Source: Methylotuvimicrobium alcaliphilum 20Z (GTDB lineage Bacteria; Pseudomonadota; Gammaproteobacteria; Methylococcales; Methylomonadaceae). From it: 64,000 bases of DNA. The stretch covers positions 496,001 through 560,000 of the forward strand of contig NC_016112.1 in the NCBI RefSeq assembly GCF_000968535.2, read 5' to 3'. Position 1 is the stretch's first letter. Every line of letters begins with the position of its first letter. Under the pieces are notes generated by a model, which was not told the origin of the DNA, made no database searches, and saw only the letters and a list, made by a program, of their open reading frames with translations. The position numbers and the translations under genes are program-made. Shown here piece after piece: positions 8,017-16,667 of the stretch.

Positions 8017-8955
8017 ATGAAATCGGTTTTAGAAGTCGCCGTTGGCGCGGTTGTCGACCGGCACGGCAAAATTCTGATCGCCAAGCGCCCCGACGATAAA
8101 CATCAAGGTGGCCTATGGGAATTTCCGGGCGGTAAAATCGAGCCGGGCGAAACGCAGCGACAAGCATTGGACCGCGAGCTCCATGAAGAACTGGCCATCG
8201 ACGTTAAAACCGCAACGCCGCTGATCACGATTCATCACGACTACCCGGACCTCAGCGTAAGACTCAAAGTTTGGCGGATCGACCGGTTCGAAGGCGACCC
8301 GCATGGCAGAGAAGGACAAGCGGTCGAGTGGGTCGCTCCGACCGATCTTCAAAACTATTCCTTTCCGGCGGCGAATCGTCCGATCGTGACCGCGCTCCGC
8401 CTGCCGCCGTTTTATGCCATCCTGGACGACAGCACCCCCTCGGCGTTATTCTCTAACTTAAAAACCATTCTCGCCAACGGCATCAAACTGATTCAATTGC
8501 GCTTGAAAAAAGTAACGGCCGGCGAAGCGGCGGAATTTATCGCGCGCATCCTTCCTTTATGCCGCCGTCATGGCGCATCAGTCTTGCTCAACTCGGCCGT
8601 ATCCGGAATCGAGGCGAGTGCAATAGACGGCATACATTTAACCGGAAAGGATTTAATGGCGTTACGCGAACGGCCGGACAGCCAAGGCTGGCTGGCCGCC
8701 TCTTGCCATAATGAAGCGGAACTGCGCCATGCCGAAACCGTCGGCGTCGATTTTGCCGTCTTGGCGCCGGTATTGCCGACCGCCACGCATCCGGGAGCCC
8801 GAATACTCGGTTGGCAAGGCTTTACAGCGCTCGCCGAAACCGCGAATATTCCGGTATTCGGCTTGGGAGGCTTAGCAAAGGACGATCTGGCGCGAGTCCG
8901 TGAAGCCGGCGGCCAAGGCGTGGCCGGTATCCGGGCGTTTATCGAAACAGAATAA
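8017..8955 (+). CDS. Nudix hydrolase (MutT-type) fused to a ThiE/TenI-like domain
   Basis: The N-terminal half is a MutT-type 8-oxo-dGTP diphosphatase. The Nudix box is complete at residues 39-61 (G39, E45, R53-E54, E57-E58), preceded by GGLWEFPGG. The C-terminal half (from about residue 140) reads like the thiamine-phosphate synthase fold, with LIQLRLKK, DGIHLTG and PVFGLGG. Such fusions are common in proteobacteria, and the ThiE-like part is often thought inactive or regulatory. I start at ATG 8017 (MKSVLEVAVGAVV). The frame is open to a TTG at 7987, but that lies in repeat DNA. No clear ribosome site is seen. Confidence 0.85.
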   Translation: MKSVLEVAVGAVVDRHGKILIAKRPDDKHQGGLWEFPGGKIEPGETQRQALDRELHEELAIDVKTATPLITIHHDYPDLSVRLKVWRIDRFEGDPHGREGQAVEWVAPTDLQNYSFPAANRPIVTALRLPPFYAILDDSTPSALFSNLKTILANGIKLIQLRLKKVTAGEAAEFIARILPLCRRHGASVLLNSAVSGIEASAIDGIHLTGKDLMALRERPDSQGWLAASCHNEAELRHAETVGVDFAVLAPVLPTATHPGARILGWQGFTALAETANIPVFGLGGLAKDDLARVREAGGQGVAGIRAFIETE

Positions 8956-8982
8956 AAGCGTTCCCATGTTCCGGCATTCAGC

Positions 8983-10240
8983 AGTAGGATGGGTAGGAAC
9001 CTCGCAAACGGTAGGGAAATATGACGCGGCCGAATCGATAAAACTCGCCCGACGGGAAATAGGAGTTTAAAAACCCGTATGGCGGAGGATTTGCCGGCGG
9101 GGTGAAAACGATGGGTTTCGGCTTCCGCCTCTACCCATCCTACGCAAGAACGGCGATGCGGGGTGTGCTGTAGGATGGGTAGGAGCAAAGCGGAAACCCA
9201 TCATGGGAACCTCGCAAACGGCAGGGAAACATTACGCGGCCGAATCGATAAAACTCGCCCGACGGGAAATAGGAGTTTAAAAACCCGTATGGCGGAGGAT
9301 TTGCCGGCGGGGTGAAAACGATGGGTTTCGGCTTCCGCCTCTACCCATCCTACGCAAGAACGGCGATGCGGGGTGTGCTGTAGGATGGGTAGGAGCAAAG
9401 CGGAAACCCATCATGGGAACTCCGCAAACGGCAGGGAAACATTACGCGGCCGAATCGATAAAACTCGCCCGACGGGAAATAGGAGTTTAAAAACCCGTCC
9501 GGCGGAGGATTTGCCGGCGGGGTGAAAACGATGGGTTTCGGCTTCCGCCTCTACCCATCCTACGCAAGAACGGCGATGCGGGGTGTGCTGTAGGATGGGT
9601 AGGAGCAAAGCGGAAACCCATCATGGGTGCCCGCAAACGATAGGAAAACCTTACGCGGCCGAATCGATAAAACTCGCCCGACGGGAAATAGGAGTTTAAA
9701 AACCCGTATGGCGGAGGATTTGCCGGCGGGGTGAAAACGATGGGTTTCGGCTTCCGCCTCTACCCATCCTACGCAAGAACGGCGATGCGGGGAGTGCTGT
9801 AGGATGGGTAGGAGCGAAGCGGAAACCCATCATGGGCGCCCGCAAACGGCAGGGAAACATTACGCGGCCGAATCGATAAAACTCGCCCGACGGGGAATAG
9901 GAGTTTAAAAACCCGTATGGCGGAGGATTTGCCGGCGGGGTGAAAACGATGGGTTTCGGCTTCCGCCTCTACCCATCCTACGCAAGAACGGCGATGCGGG
10001 GTGTGCTGTAGGATGGGTAGGAGCAAAGCGGAAACCCATCATGGGCGCCCGCAAACGGTAGGAAAACCTTACGCGGCTGGATTGATAAAACCCGTCCGGC
10101 AGGGGGGGCGATAAATTAAGCCATCCATGGTTCAACAGGGCTCACCACGAACGGCTTAACTTAATGGCGAAAAAACGATGGGTTTCGGCTTCCGCCTCTA
10201 CCCATCCTACGCAAGAACGGCGATGCAGGGTGTGCTGTAG
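8983..10240. repeat. REP-A tandem array, 210-bp period
   Basis: Five full units plus edges. Each unit has GTAG-GATGGGT...AAACCCATC, a spacer, then the opposite REP ending ACCCATCCTAC. Units begin at about 9171, 9381, 9591, 9800 and 10009. Units are nearly identical, implying recent tandem amplification. Short ORFs repeated in each unit are by-products. At 10090-10165 a different spacer appears before the last REP. Confidence 0.85.
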
Positions 10241-10296
10241 GGAACCTCGCACACAACCGGCACCCCAACAGTTTAAGACCCTAAAAGGCAAAACCA

Positions 10297-11577
10297 ATGC
10301 GATTCGACCCCCCTCGATTTTTCTTGATAATGTTCTTGCTGACGCTCCTAAGCCAAACGGTTACGGCAAAGACCGACCCTGAACTCGTCATGGACGTGTT
10401 TTGGGGCCAAAACTGTCCTCATTGCCTGGATCAAAAGCCCTTTCTGAGCGAATTGGCAGCCCGTTACCCGCAATTGCAAGTCCGGCAGCATGAAGTGTGG
10501 CGCAACCGCTTCAACCGGGAACTCTTTCAATTGACCGCGCGAGAACACGGCGTAGAAGCCGGCAGCGTGCCCGCCGTATTTGTCGACGGCAAGGTTTTTT
10601 TCGGCGATGCGCCGTTTATCCGGAAACAAATCGAAGATACGGTTAGGACCTCCCTAAGCCGAAAGCAGCAGCCGGACGACAGGCTAAAGGAAACGTTGGC
10701 GCAGCAGTCTCAAACTGACCTAGGATCGCCAACTAACGTCTCAACTACAATCGAAGTCCCCTGGCTCGGCACCATAGACCTGGTCCGGCAACCGCTGATA
10801 TTCAGCACCCTCTTGATTGCCTTTGTCGACGGCTTTAATCCATGTTCGTTATGGGTGTTGACGCTGCTGTTAGGCATGGTGATACATTCAGGCTCCAGAA
10901 AACGAATGTTGCTGGTCGGCCTGGTGTTCTTGTTCACCACGGCAACCCTCTACGGCGCCTTTGTCGCCGGCGTCTTTAAAGTGCTGGGCTATGTCGCCTA
11001 TCTAATCTGGGTGCAGTGGCTGGTGGCCTTGTTCGCACTGCTATTCGGTTTGGTCAATGTCAAAGATTATTTTTGGTTTAAAAAAGGCATTTCGTTCACG
11101 ATATCGGACAAACATAAACCGGGTATTTATCAATCGATAAGAGGCTTGTTGAATCCGGAAACAAAAGGTCTTGCGCTCGCGGGCGCTACCTTCGTCATGG
11201 CCTCGGGCATCGCATTGGTCGAATTGCCTTGTACGGCAGGCTTTCCGGTGATATGGAGTCAACTGGTCAGATCGCAGCAAGTCGGCACGATGGAATTTTT
11301 AGGCTTATTGCTGGTTTATCTATTGATCTATCTTTCGATCGAAATCATTATTTTTTTGACGGCCTTGATAACGCTGAAAAGGCAAAAATTTGAAGAAAAG
11401 CACGGTCAAACGCTCAAACTTATCGGCGGCATGATCATGATCGCGCTGGGGATCGTCATGATCGTCGCCCCGGATATGATGAACGATCTCACCGGAACCT
11501 TAATCGTATTCTCGGCCGCCTTGTTCGCGGCGGCAGTAATCATACTCGTCCAAAAAATGCGAACCGATGCGAAATAA
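10297..11577 (+). CDS. Thioredoxin-like domain fused to a CcdA/DsbD-type membrane electron carrier
   Basis: Predicted to move reducing power from the cytoplasm across the inner membrane to a periplasmic thiol domain in one polypeptide. A signal-anchor at residues 8-24 is followed by a thioredoxin/glutaredoxin-like domain with the redox motif C40-P-H-C43 and the cis-proline site SVPAVFV (about 90-96). From about 165 there are six or more hydrophobic helices. The two membrane cysteines typical of CcdA are seen as GFNPCS (Cys183) and ELPCTAGFP (Cys312). In DsbD the thioredoxin domain is C-terminal; here it is N-terminal. The next gene encodes a Cys-rich membrane protein that could be a client. 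Confidence 0.8.
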   Translation: MRFDPPRFFLIMFLLTLLSQTVTAKTDPELVMDVFWGQNCPHCLDQKPFLSELAARYPQLQVRQHEVWRNRFNRELFQLTAREHGVEAGSVPAVFVDGKVFFGDAPFIRKQIEDTVRTSLSRKQQPDDRLKETLAQQSQTDLGSPTNVSTTIEVPWLGTIDLVRQPLIFSTLLIAFVDGFNPCSLWVLTLLLGMVIHSGSRKRMLLVGLVFLFTTATLYGAFVAGVFKVLGYVAYLIWVQWLVALFALLFGLVNVKDYFWFKKGISFTISDKHKPGIYQSIRGLLNPETKGLALAGATFVMASGIALVELPCTAGFPVIWSQLVRSQQVGTMEFLGLLLVYLLIYLSIEIIIFLTALITLKRQKFEEKHGQTLKLIGGMIMIALGIVMIVAPDMMNDLTGTLIVFSAALFAAAVIILVQKMRTDAK

Positions 11578-11590
11578 GCCGTATAGCGCA

Positions 11591-11623
11591 GTAGGATGGG
11601 TAGGAGCAAAGCGGAAACCCATC
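11591..11623 (+). repeat. Single REP-A element
   Basis: GTAG-GATGGGTAGGAGC...AAACCCATC, between the two redox-related genes. Confidence 0.65.
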
Positions 11624-11667
11624 ATGACAGCCATTGCAAAAGATGCGTCTAAAACAAGATTGTCGTA

Positions 11668-12090
11668 ATGAATACAATAAAGCCAACACTTAAATACAAA
11701 CTCATTGCCGCATCGCTGATGGGGTTCATTGCCTTGATTGCCATCACGCCGTTATGCGGCTTTCTATTTCAATGCGGCTGTGATTGGCCTTGGCTGGGTT
11801 TGGATGCCGGGTGTAATTATCACGATTTGCATGCCAAGCATAAATGCCCGTGGTGCGCTTCGCTGGGGACGGGAGTTTTGTCGACAGTCGCGGCAACGTT
11901 GCTGTCGGTGTTAACCGTAATGATCGCGCCTGTTCCGCGCTTCTTGCGGTTCGTTAATGAATGGGTTTTAAGGATTTCCTTTGGATCGGCAATTTTTGCG
12001 GGGACCGCTTTGGTAATGGCCGCAATCGCCGCAGTCCGGCAAGACTACCCTTTAGGCGTGGGAAGATTGTTGATAAACGCTACGATCTAA
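11668..12090 (+). CDS. Cys/His-rich small membrane protein, unknown function
   Basis: 140 residues with three predicted membrane helices (about 12-35, 65-87, 100-122). Between helices 1 and 2 lies a loop rich in possible metal or redox ligands: Cys30, Cys36, Cys38, Cys49, His52, His55, His58 and the pair C60-P-W-C63. I do not recognise the family. Its position 90 bp after the thioredoxin-CcdA fusion, with only one REP between, suggests it may be kept reduced by that protein or may carry metal. Both are inference. No ribosome site stands out before ATG 11668. Confidence 0.6.
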   Translation: MNTIKPTLKYKLIAASLMGFIALIAITPLCGFLFQCGCDWPWLGLDAGCNYHDLHAKHKCPWCASLGTGVLSTVAATLLSVLTVMIAPVPRFLRFVNEWVLRISFGSAIFAGTALVMAAIAAVRQDYPLGVGRLLINATI

Positions 12091-12102
12091 TCCTTATCGC
12101 AC

Positions 12103-12130
12103 CCACGCTTCAGCGTGGGAGCCATTTGAA
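12103..12130. repeat. Palindrome (CCACGC-TTCA-GCGTGG) flanking the parDE-like locus
   Basis: ACCCACGCTTCAGCGTGGGAGCCAT lies just before the toxin-antitoxin pair. The half ACACGCTTCAGCGTGGGAGCCAT recurs at about 12893-12915, just after it. The two therefore bracket the module as near-direct repeats. Confidence 0.45.
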
Positions 12131-12223
12131 ACCTTGATGAAGAATAACAGAAAATAATCGAGCCAATTGTCATTGGTCTATCAAATTGGCAGAATATGCC
12201 AACACTAATCATCGGAGCTTACT

Positions 12224-12496
12224 ATGCCTACGCGCAATGTTGTTCTTACCGATCCACAAATGCAATTTGTGGAGCAATTGGTCCAATCGGGTCGTTATCA
12301 GAATGCCAGCGAAGTGCTGCGAGAAGGATTGCGCTTGATGCAGCAGCGAGAACAAGAGCAAACTGTCCGCTTGCAAGCGTTGCGTGAGGCTGTCGCTGTG
12401 GGTATCGACGATATGGAGGCGGGCCAGTATACGACGCTGGAATCGGCCGAGGCCATTCGCATGCATATGGCTGGGTTGGTCAAACACGCTACGTAA
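12224..12496 (+). CDS. ParD-type antitoxin (ribbon-helix-helix)
   Basis: A 90-residue antitoxin. The N-terminal RNVVLTDPQMQFVEQLV plus the GRYQNASEVLREGLRLM helix fit the CopG/ParD DNA-binding fold. The C-terminal part would wrap the toxin. A GGAG lies 9 bp before ATG 12224. The toxin gene starts 8 bp downstream, the usual antitoxin-first order, and autorepression of the pair is expected from the family. Confidence 0.85.
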   Translation: MPTRNVVLTDPQMQFVEQLVQSGRYQNASEVLREGLRLMQQREQEQTVRLQALREAVAVGIDDMEAGQYTTLESAEAIRMHMAGLVKHAT

Positions 12497-12504
12497 CCGC
12501 GCTG

Positions 12505-12831
12505 ATGACCTGCTGGACGGTCCGTCTTGCTCGGCAAGCCGAACAAGACATTGCGGATATTTTAACCTGGACAGCCGAGCGATTCGGCCCGCAACAGGCC
12601 GAGGTCTATAGGGAAACCCTGACTCAAGCATTGGCAGCCCTCATCGATGGACCCGGTGTTATGGGTGCCAAATGCCGTGATGACATTCAGCAAGGGGTTT
12701 TTGTTCTTCCCGTTGCGAGGCACGGGCGGCGCGGTCGCCACATCCTTGTCTTTCGGCAAAGCGAAGCATGCTTTGTCGATGTTCTTCGCGTGCTTCACGA
12801 CAGCATGGACATGGCTCGTCACATCGAGTGA
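12505..12831 (+). CDS. ParE/RelE-superfamily toxin
   Basis: A 108-residue toxin of the ParE type: WTVRLARQAEQDIADILTWT at the start, FGPQQAEVYRETL in the middle, and a C-terminal FVDVLRVLHDSMD typical of the family's last strand. ParE toxins poison gyrase, but RelE-like activity cannot be excluded from sequence. It is paired with the ParD-like gene 8 bp upstream and appears intact. Confidence 0.85.
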   Translation: MTCWTVRLARQAEQDIADILTWTAERFGPQQAEVYRETLTQALAALIDGPGVMGAKCRDDIQQGVFVLPVARHGRRGRHILVFRQSEACFVDVLRVLHDSMDMARHIE

Positions 12832-12924
12832 TAAATCGCTAAGGTCGGTGTTTACATGACTTTCATCATTCCCACTCTCCGGCTAGCGTTCACACGCTTC
12901 AGCGTGGGAGCCATGTAAAATGGC

Positions 12925-13227
12925 TCAAGCCGCCTCGCGCGGCAAAACCTCGCGCTCTATGGCGTCAAGCGAGGATTGCTGTGCCCGGCGTAAGTCATAA
13001 GCTGTTTGCAGGTTCAGCCAGGATTGTGCATCTCCGCCAAAATAACGCGCCAAGCGCAAAGCGGTATCCGGCGTAATCGCGCGGCGTTCCTTAACGATTT
13101 CATGCAAACGCGTGGTCGGAACGTGCAAAGCGGTTGCCAACCCGTTTACGCTTAATGCCAAGGGATTCAAAAAATCTTCACGCAGGATTTCGCCGGGGTG
13201 TATCGGACGCATACGGTTTTCTATCAT
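12925..13227 (-). CDS. higA: HigA-type antitoxin (XRE family)
   Basis: A 100-residue helix-turn-helix protein. RPIHPGEILREDFLNPLALSVNGLATAL and ERRAITPDTALRLARYFGGDAQSWLNLQ are the signature of HigA/VapI antitoxins. It is second in the pair, 12 bp after the toxin, which is the usual HigBA order (toxin first). It converges with the ParDE-like pair. Confidence 0.9.
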   Translation of the reverse strand: MIENRMRPIHPGEILREDFLNPLALSVNGLATALHVPTTRLHEIVKERRAITPDTALRLARYFGGDAQSWLNLQTAYDLRRAQQSSLDAIEREVLPREAA

Positions 13228-13239
13228 GAAATTTTTTCC

Positions 13240-13518
13240 TCAATGGTAATCAACAATTTCAACCTCAAAAGCATCGTTATCCAACCAGCGAAAACCCACT
13301 CGCCACTGGTCATTGATGCGAATGCTGTATTGTCCCGCACGACTCCCTTTTAGCGCTTCCAGGCGATTGCCCGGAGGGCTGCGTAAAAACGCCAGGCTAG
13401 CCGCGGCATGCAGTTGCGCCAACTTACGTTCGGCAATAGCTTGAAACGCGCGAAAACGTTTAGGCGATTCTCCTTCGAACAAGGCTTGGGTGTCTTTGCA
13501 GCGAAGCGACTTAATCAT
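13240..13518 (-). CDS. higB: HigB-type toxin (RelE superfamily mRNA interferase)
   Basis: A 92-residue protein starting MIKSLRCKDTQALFEGE. It carries the family features AERKLAQLHAAASL, PPGNRLEALKGSRAGQYSIRINDQWRV and the final FEVEIVDYH. HigB cleaves mRNA at the ribosome. I prefer the ATG at 13518; the frame is open 20 codons further upstream but the extra residues do not fit the family. It is followed after 12 bp by higA. Confidence 0.9.
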   Translation of the reverse strand: MIKSLRCKDTQALFEGESPKRFRAFQAIAERKLAQLHAAASLAFLRSPPGNRLEALKGSRAGQYSIRINDQWRVGFRWLDNDAFEVEIVDYH

Positions 13519-13598
13519 TCGGAAGAGAATATTACGCAAAGCGTAATACGTCAAGCAGGCGATTTTTATCGATTCCACACTCCAGTGCCCAGAAAAAC

Positions 13599-13920
13599 GA
13601 TGGGTTTCGGCTTCCGCCTCTACCCATCCTACGCAAGAGCCACCTTGTAGGATGGGTAGTAGCGAAGCGGAAACCCATCATGGGCGCCCGCAAACGGCAG
13701 GGAAACACTACGCGGCCGAGTCAATAAAACCCGTCCGGCGGGAGATTTAGCGGCGAGGGTGAAAACGATGGGTTTCGGCTTCCGCCTCTACCCATCCTAC
13801 GCAAGAGCCGCCTTGTAGGATGGGTAGCAGCGAAGCGGAAACCCATCATGGGCGCCCCCAAACGGCAGGGAAACACTACGCGGCCGAGTCAATAAAACCC
13901 GTCCGGCGGGAGATTTAGCT
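13599..13920. repeat. REP-A array, 168-bp period (2 units)
   Basis: Inverted REP-A pairs begin at 13599 and 13767, exactly 168 bp apart. The pair is ACCCATCCTAC, about 14 bases, then GTAGGATGGGT. Confidence 0.8.
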
Positions 13921-13998
13921 ATCGTTCCCACGCTCCAGCGTGGGAATGCATCCCACACCGCTCCGCGGTGCGAGGACGCTAAAGCGTGAGAGCCATTC
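13921..13998. repeat. GTTCCCACGC palindrome cluster
   Basis: GTTCCCACGC-TCCA-GCGTGGGAA is followed by CACCGCTCCGCGGTG and an ACGCT..AGCGT pair. The same cluster recurs at about 15945-16018. Confidence 0.6.
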
Positions 13999-14011
13999 GA
14001 ATTAAGTCATT

Positions 14012-14041
14012 TCACACAGTTTAGGTGTGTGATATCACACA
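14012..14041. promoter_or_regulatory. Probable activator-binding palindromes upstream of the prepilin promoter
   Basis: A perfect 16-bp palindrome TGTGTGATATCACACA (14026-14041) is preceded by a further half-site TCACACA (14012-14018). They lie about 60-90 bp upstream of the -24 element. That is where enhancer-binding proteins of sigma-54 promoters (PilR-like) usually bind. Confidence 0.55.
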
Positions 14042-14102
14042 GTCCCATCCTTTATTTTTTCGAGCCCTCAGAAATAACCTTATTATTCAATAGGATAAAA
14101 GT

Positions 14103-14118
14103 TGGCATGCCGTTTGCT
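14103..14118 (+). promoter_or_regulatory. Sigma-54 promoter of the prepilin gene
   Basis: TGGCATG-CCGT-TTGCT matches the -24/-12 consensus (TGGCACG-N4-TTGCW), with the required 12-base distance between the GG (14104-14105) and the GC (14116-14117). Transcription would start near 14130, giving a leader of about 180 nt. Confidence 0.8.
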
Positions 14119-14199
14119 TTATATGCAGGGACTGACCAAGTTGGTTCCGGTTAAGGAGGCACATAGCCCACGATGGGCGAATAGAAGGAGTTTCGGAAC

Positions 14200-14271
14200 A
14201 TGGGGGAAGGGCTTCCCCCCCGCTGCCGTTACGCTCTGCTACAGCCAAGGGCAGCGACTTCGTTAGCGTAA
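14200..14271 (+). CDS. Possible 23-residue leader peptide in the prepilin 5' leader
   Basis: AAGGAG at 14185-14190 lies 9 bases before an ATG at 14200 that opens a 23-codon frame ending TAA at 14269-14271. It starts MGEGLPPRCRY and ends AATSLA. Its first codons form a tight hairpin (GGGGGAAG/CTTCCCCC), and GTTACGCT (14228-14235) can pair with AGCGTAAC (14264-14271). It may be chance; no homologue is known to me. Confidence 0.3.
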   Translation: MGEGLPPRCRYALLQPRAATSLA

Positions 14272-14312
14272 CTTAAAACACTAACTAACGAAAAATGGGG
14301 AGAAACCCAACA

Positions 14313-15257
14313 ATGAAAGATTATAAAGTAAAACGCATTGCAAGACAGGCCGGTTTGACCTTGATCGAGTTGACCGTCGTGCTGTTGATCCTGATCGGCC
14401 TGGCCGGTTTGATGCTGCCTTATGTCGGCGGCTTCGTCGATAAAACCCACGACAGCGCCAACTCGGACAGCTTGGTGGAAGTGAGCAAGGCGATTCAGCG
14501 TTATGACGTGCAGTTCATGGGGCAGCCTAAGGACTATGATTCGTTGATTGTTCAAGATACGGCGGGCGAGTGGGCTGCAGGCACTCTCTATCCCCACATG
14601 ATGAATGCCATGGGTAGTGGTTATCTTCAAGTTACATCAGTTCCAGCTAATGCCTTAAAAAGTGTCGGTATTACCAGTTTGTTGCCTATGGATGCCACTG
14701 CTGACGATAAGACATTCGATGCTGCTCTTCCTGCAGTTGCTTTGCCTGCTATTAATTCAGATCCTGTTGCCGTGGCGGCGCTTCGGGTTAATAATGCTCC
14801 TTGTGCGGGGGTAATGGGCTGTATTGACGGCGATGCGGCCTTGGCTAAAATCTTGGGTCGTCCAGTAGGATCGATCGACACCAGTGCAAAAGACTATGTG
14901 GCATTCGGTGTAGGCCAAGGTTCCGGCATGGTTGGTAAAACCATCTCTGAAGCGCCTGTTCATTTCGCGAAAACGGGAGCAATGAGTGCGGCTAACAAAT
15001 ACAACCGTATTCTGGCCATTTATGAAGTGCCTAGAGCTGAGTTTTGTGAGGGTGGTACTCGTGCAGATCCTTTGGTACCAGCCGCAGACCAAACTGATTG
15101 TGAATCTGATACGGGAAATATGTCTGTTGCCGGCACTTGGCGCGAACTTACTCCAATGGAACGCAGAGCCAAATTCCTGACTACCGTCATGCCGATGATG
15201 AGACTGGAAGGCTTGGGCGGCGCATTGTCTAACCACTATCAAAACGTGGATGGCTAA
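14313..15257 (+). CDS. Type IV prepilin-like protein (PulG/MshA type)
   Basis: A class III signal is clear: a 14-residue basic leader ending RQAG, then LTLIELTVVLLILIGLAGLM. Cleavage is predicted after the Gly, with the conserved Glu at +5. ATG 14313 is chosen because GGGGAG at 14297-14302 lies ten bases upstream; ATG 14295 lies inside that site. The mature part (about 300 aa) is large for a major pilin. It ends with a Cys pair of the form FC-x(17)-TDCES..GTW that recurs in the prepilin at 33.2 kb. It is the first gene after the sigma-54 promoter and is followed by a terminator, so it may be made in larger amounts than the rest. It would need a prepilin peptidase, not found here. Confidence 0.85.
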   Translation: MKDYKVKRIARQAGLTLIELTVVLLILIGLAGLMLPYVGGFVDKTHDSANSDSLVEVSKAIQRYDVQFMGQPKDYDSLIVQDTAGEWAAGTLYPHMMNAMGSGYLQVTSVPANALKSVGITSLLPMDATADDKTFDAALPAVALPAINSDPVAVAALRVNNAPCAGVMGCIDGDAALAKILGRPVGSIDTSAKDYVAFGVGQGSGMVGKTISEAPVHFAKTGAMSAANKYNRILAIYEVPRAEFCEGGTRADPLVPAADQTDCESDTGNMSVAGTWRELTPMERRAKFLTTVMPMMRLEGLGGALSNHYQNVDG

Positions 15258-15294
15258 TCTTTGAGCCAAGCAGGATGGCTTGAGCATGGCTCTA

Positions 15295-15323
15295 GCCGTC
15301 TTGCCCGCCACGGACGGCTTTTT
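15295..15323 (+). terminator. Rho-independent terminator after the prepilin gene
   Basis: GCCGTC (15295-15300) pairs with GACGGC (15313-15318) and is followed by TTTTT. It lies 38 bp past the prepilin stop codon. Confidence 0.7.
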
Positions 15324-15459
15324 CTTACCCCGCCGGAGCGCACGACAGTCATGTCGCCCGCGCTCCGGTTTCGATACTCCCCGATAGCAATGCGTTTTTT
15401 TTCGCGAGAGCGTATCGCTATCGGCCGGTTACAAAATCCATGCGATGCCGAGCGGTAAC

Positions 15460-15735
15460 GACGGGTTTCGGCTTCCGCCTCTACCCATCCTACGCAAGAG
15501 CCACCCTGTAGGATGGGTAGCAGCGAACCGGAAACCCATCATGGGCGCCCGCAAACGGCAGGGAAACATTACACGGCCTATTCAATAAAACCCGTCCGGC
15601 GGGAGACTTAGCGGCGAGGGTGAAAACGATGGGTTTCGGCTTCCGCCTCTACCCATCCTACGCAAGAGCCACCCTGTAGGATGGGTAGCAGCGAAGCGGA
15701 AACCCATCATGGGCGCCCGCAAACGGCAGGAGCCA
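15460..15735. repeat. REP-A array, 168-bp period
   Basis: Inverted REP-A pairs begin at 15460 and 15628 (exactly 168 bp). The spacer sequence is nearly the same as in the 13.6 and 20 kb arrays. 15736-15940 shows no gene. Confidence 0.8.
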
Positions 15736-15939
15736 CGCCAATCCCGTATTCCGCTACGCTGCATACGGGCTACGTGCTCCGTGTTGTGACCATTGTGAAG
15801 TTTCGCCAAGACTTTAGTTGATGTTTGGTGTTGATGTTGTTGCATGCATCTCTGTTGGGGTGGCAACACCCCTTTTTTTGAATTTATCGTTCGCACGGTC
15901 CGGTTATCGTTCCCGCGGTTCGGCCTCGTTTCCGCTCTC

Positions 15940-16115
15940 TAGCTATCGTTCCCACGCTCCAGCGTGGGAATGCATCCCGCACCGCTCCGCGGTGCGAGGA
16001 CGCTGAAGCGTGGGAGCCAATTTGATAGGGAGTTGTAAAACCCGTCCGGCGGCAGATTCGGCGGCGGGGTGAAAAAAGATGGGTTTCGGCTTCCGCCTGT
16101 ACCCATCCTACGCAA
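15940..16115. repeat. GTTCCCACGC palindrome cluster and a half REP-A
   Basis: The palindrome cluster at about 15945-16018 repeats that of 13.92 kb. It is followed by one arm of REP-A at 16079-16112. Nothing else is seen up to the gene at 16232. Confidence 0.6.
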
Positions 16116-16231
16116 GCTTATCGTTACCACGCCGGAGCGTGGAAACGAGATGGGGGAAAGTTGTCCTCATTCCTTAGCGCAGGCTTCGGAATGGGGTTTT
16201 TATTTACATTTGCATTGAGATTTGAAACTTT

Positions 16232-16627
16232 ATGAAAAAGAGCACTTTACTTATTACCGCACTGCCCTTGTTGCTTGCCGCGAGCGTGGCTAACGCCATG
16301 CAGCCGCCTGCGCCTATCGTCATCAACCCGTTCGGAAACCAAGGCAATGGCGGCTGCAATATCGCCTCGGAAGCGGGCGATAGCGTATATCACGGTCCTG
16401 CCAGCGTTAAAGTCACCATCAACAAAAATTTCGCGATCGCTTCTTGTACCGTCACTCCGGATACCGACGGCGATGTGCAACCGGCTTTCGTCGAACGCGA
16501 CGACGTGCCTTGCCGGATTAAATATGATCATCCAGGGCCTTACTTTTACAACGGCTTCGGCGGCTTCACCGCCACGCCTAGCGGCAATGTCATTGCCCGT
16601 TGCAAGGCCGAATTAACTTCTGAATAG
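16232..16627 (+). CDS. Small secreted protein, unknown function
   Basis: 131 residues with a clear signal peptide (MKKSTLLITALPLLLAASVANA). The exported part is about 109 aa, Gly/Pro rich, with four cysteines (in GGCNIAS, ASCTV, VPCRI, ARCKAE) that could form two disulfides. I do not recognise the family. It lies between the prepilin and the assembly genes, so a surface or periplasmic role in the same system is possible. REP arrays on both sides suggest its own transcription unit. Confidence 0.65.
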   Translation: MKKSTLLITALPLLLAASVANAMQPPAPIVINPFGNQGNGGCNIASEAGDSVYHGPASVKVTINKNFAIASCTVTPDTDGDVQPAFVERDDVPCRIKYDHPGPYFYNGFGGFTATPSGNVIARCKAELTSE

Positions 16628-16667
16628 GTTGCGTGGATAGAAGGATTTGGCGGCGGGGGTGAAAACG

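Noticed and set aside
9201-10026. A set of near-identical 65-85 residue proteins on the minus strand
   Set aside because: Each is the translation of one REP-A array unit; they share repeat units, have no ribosome sites and no known domain.
14221-14290. A possible integron attC site (GTTACGC ... GTTAGCG)
   Set aside because: The core sites do not fit RYYYAAC/GTTRRRY, and no cassette or integrase is near.
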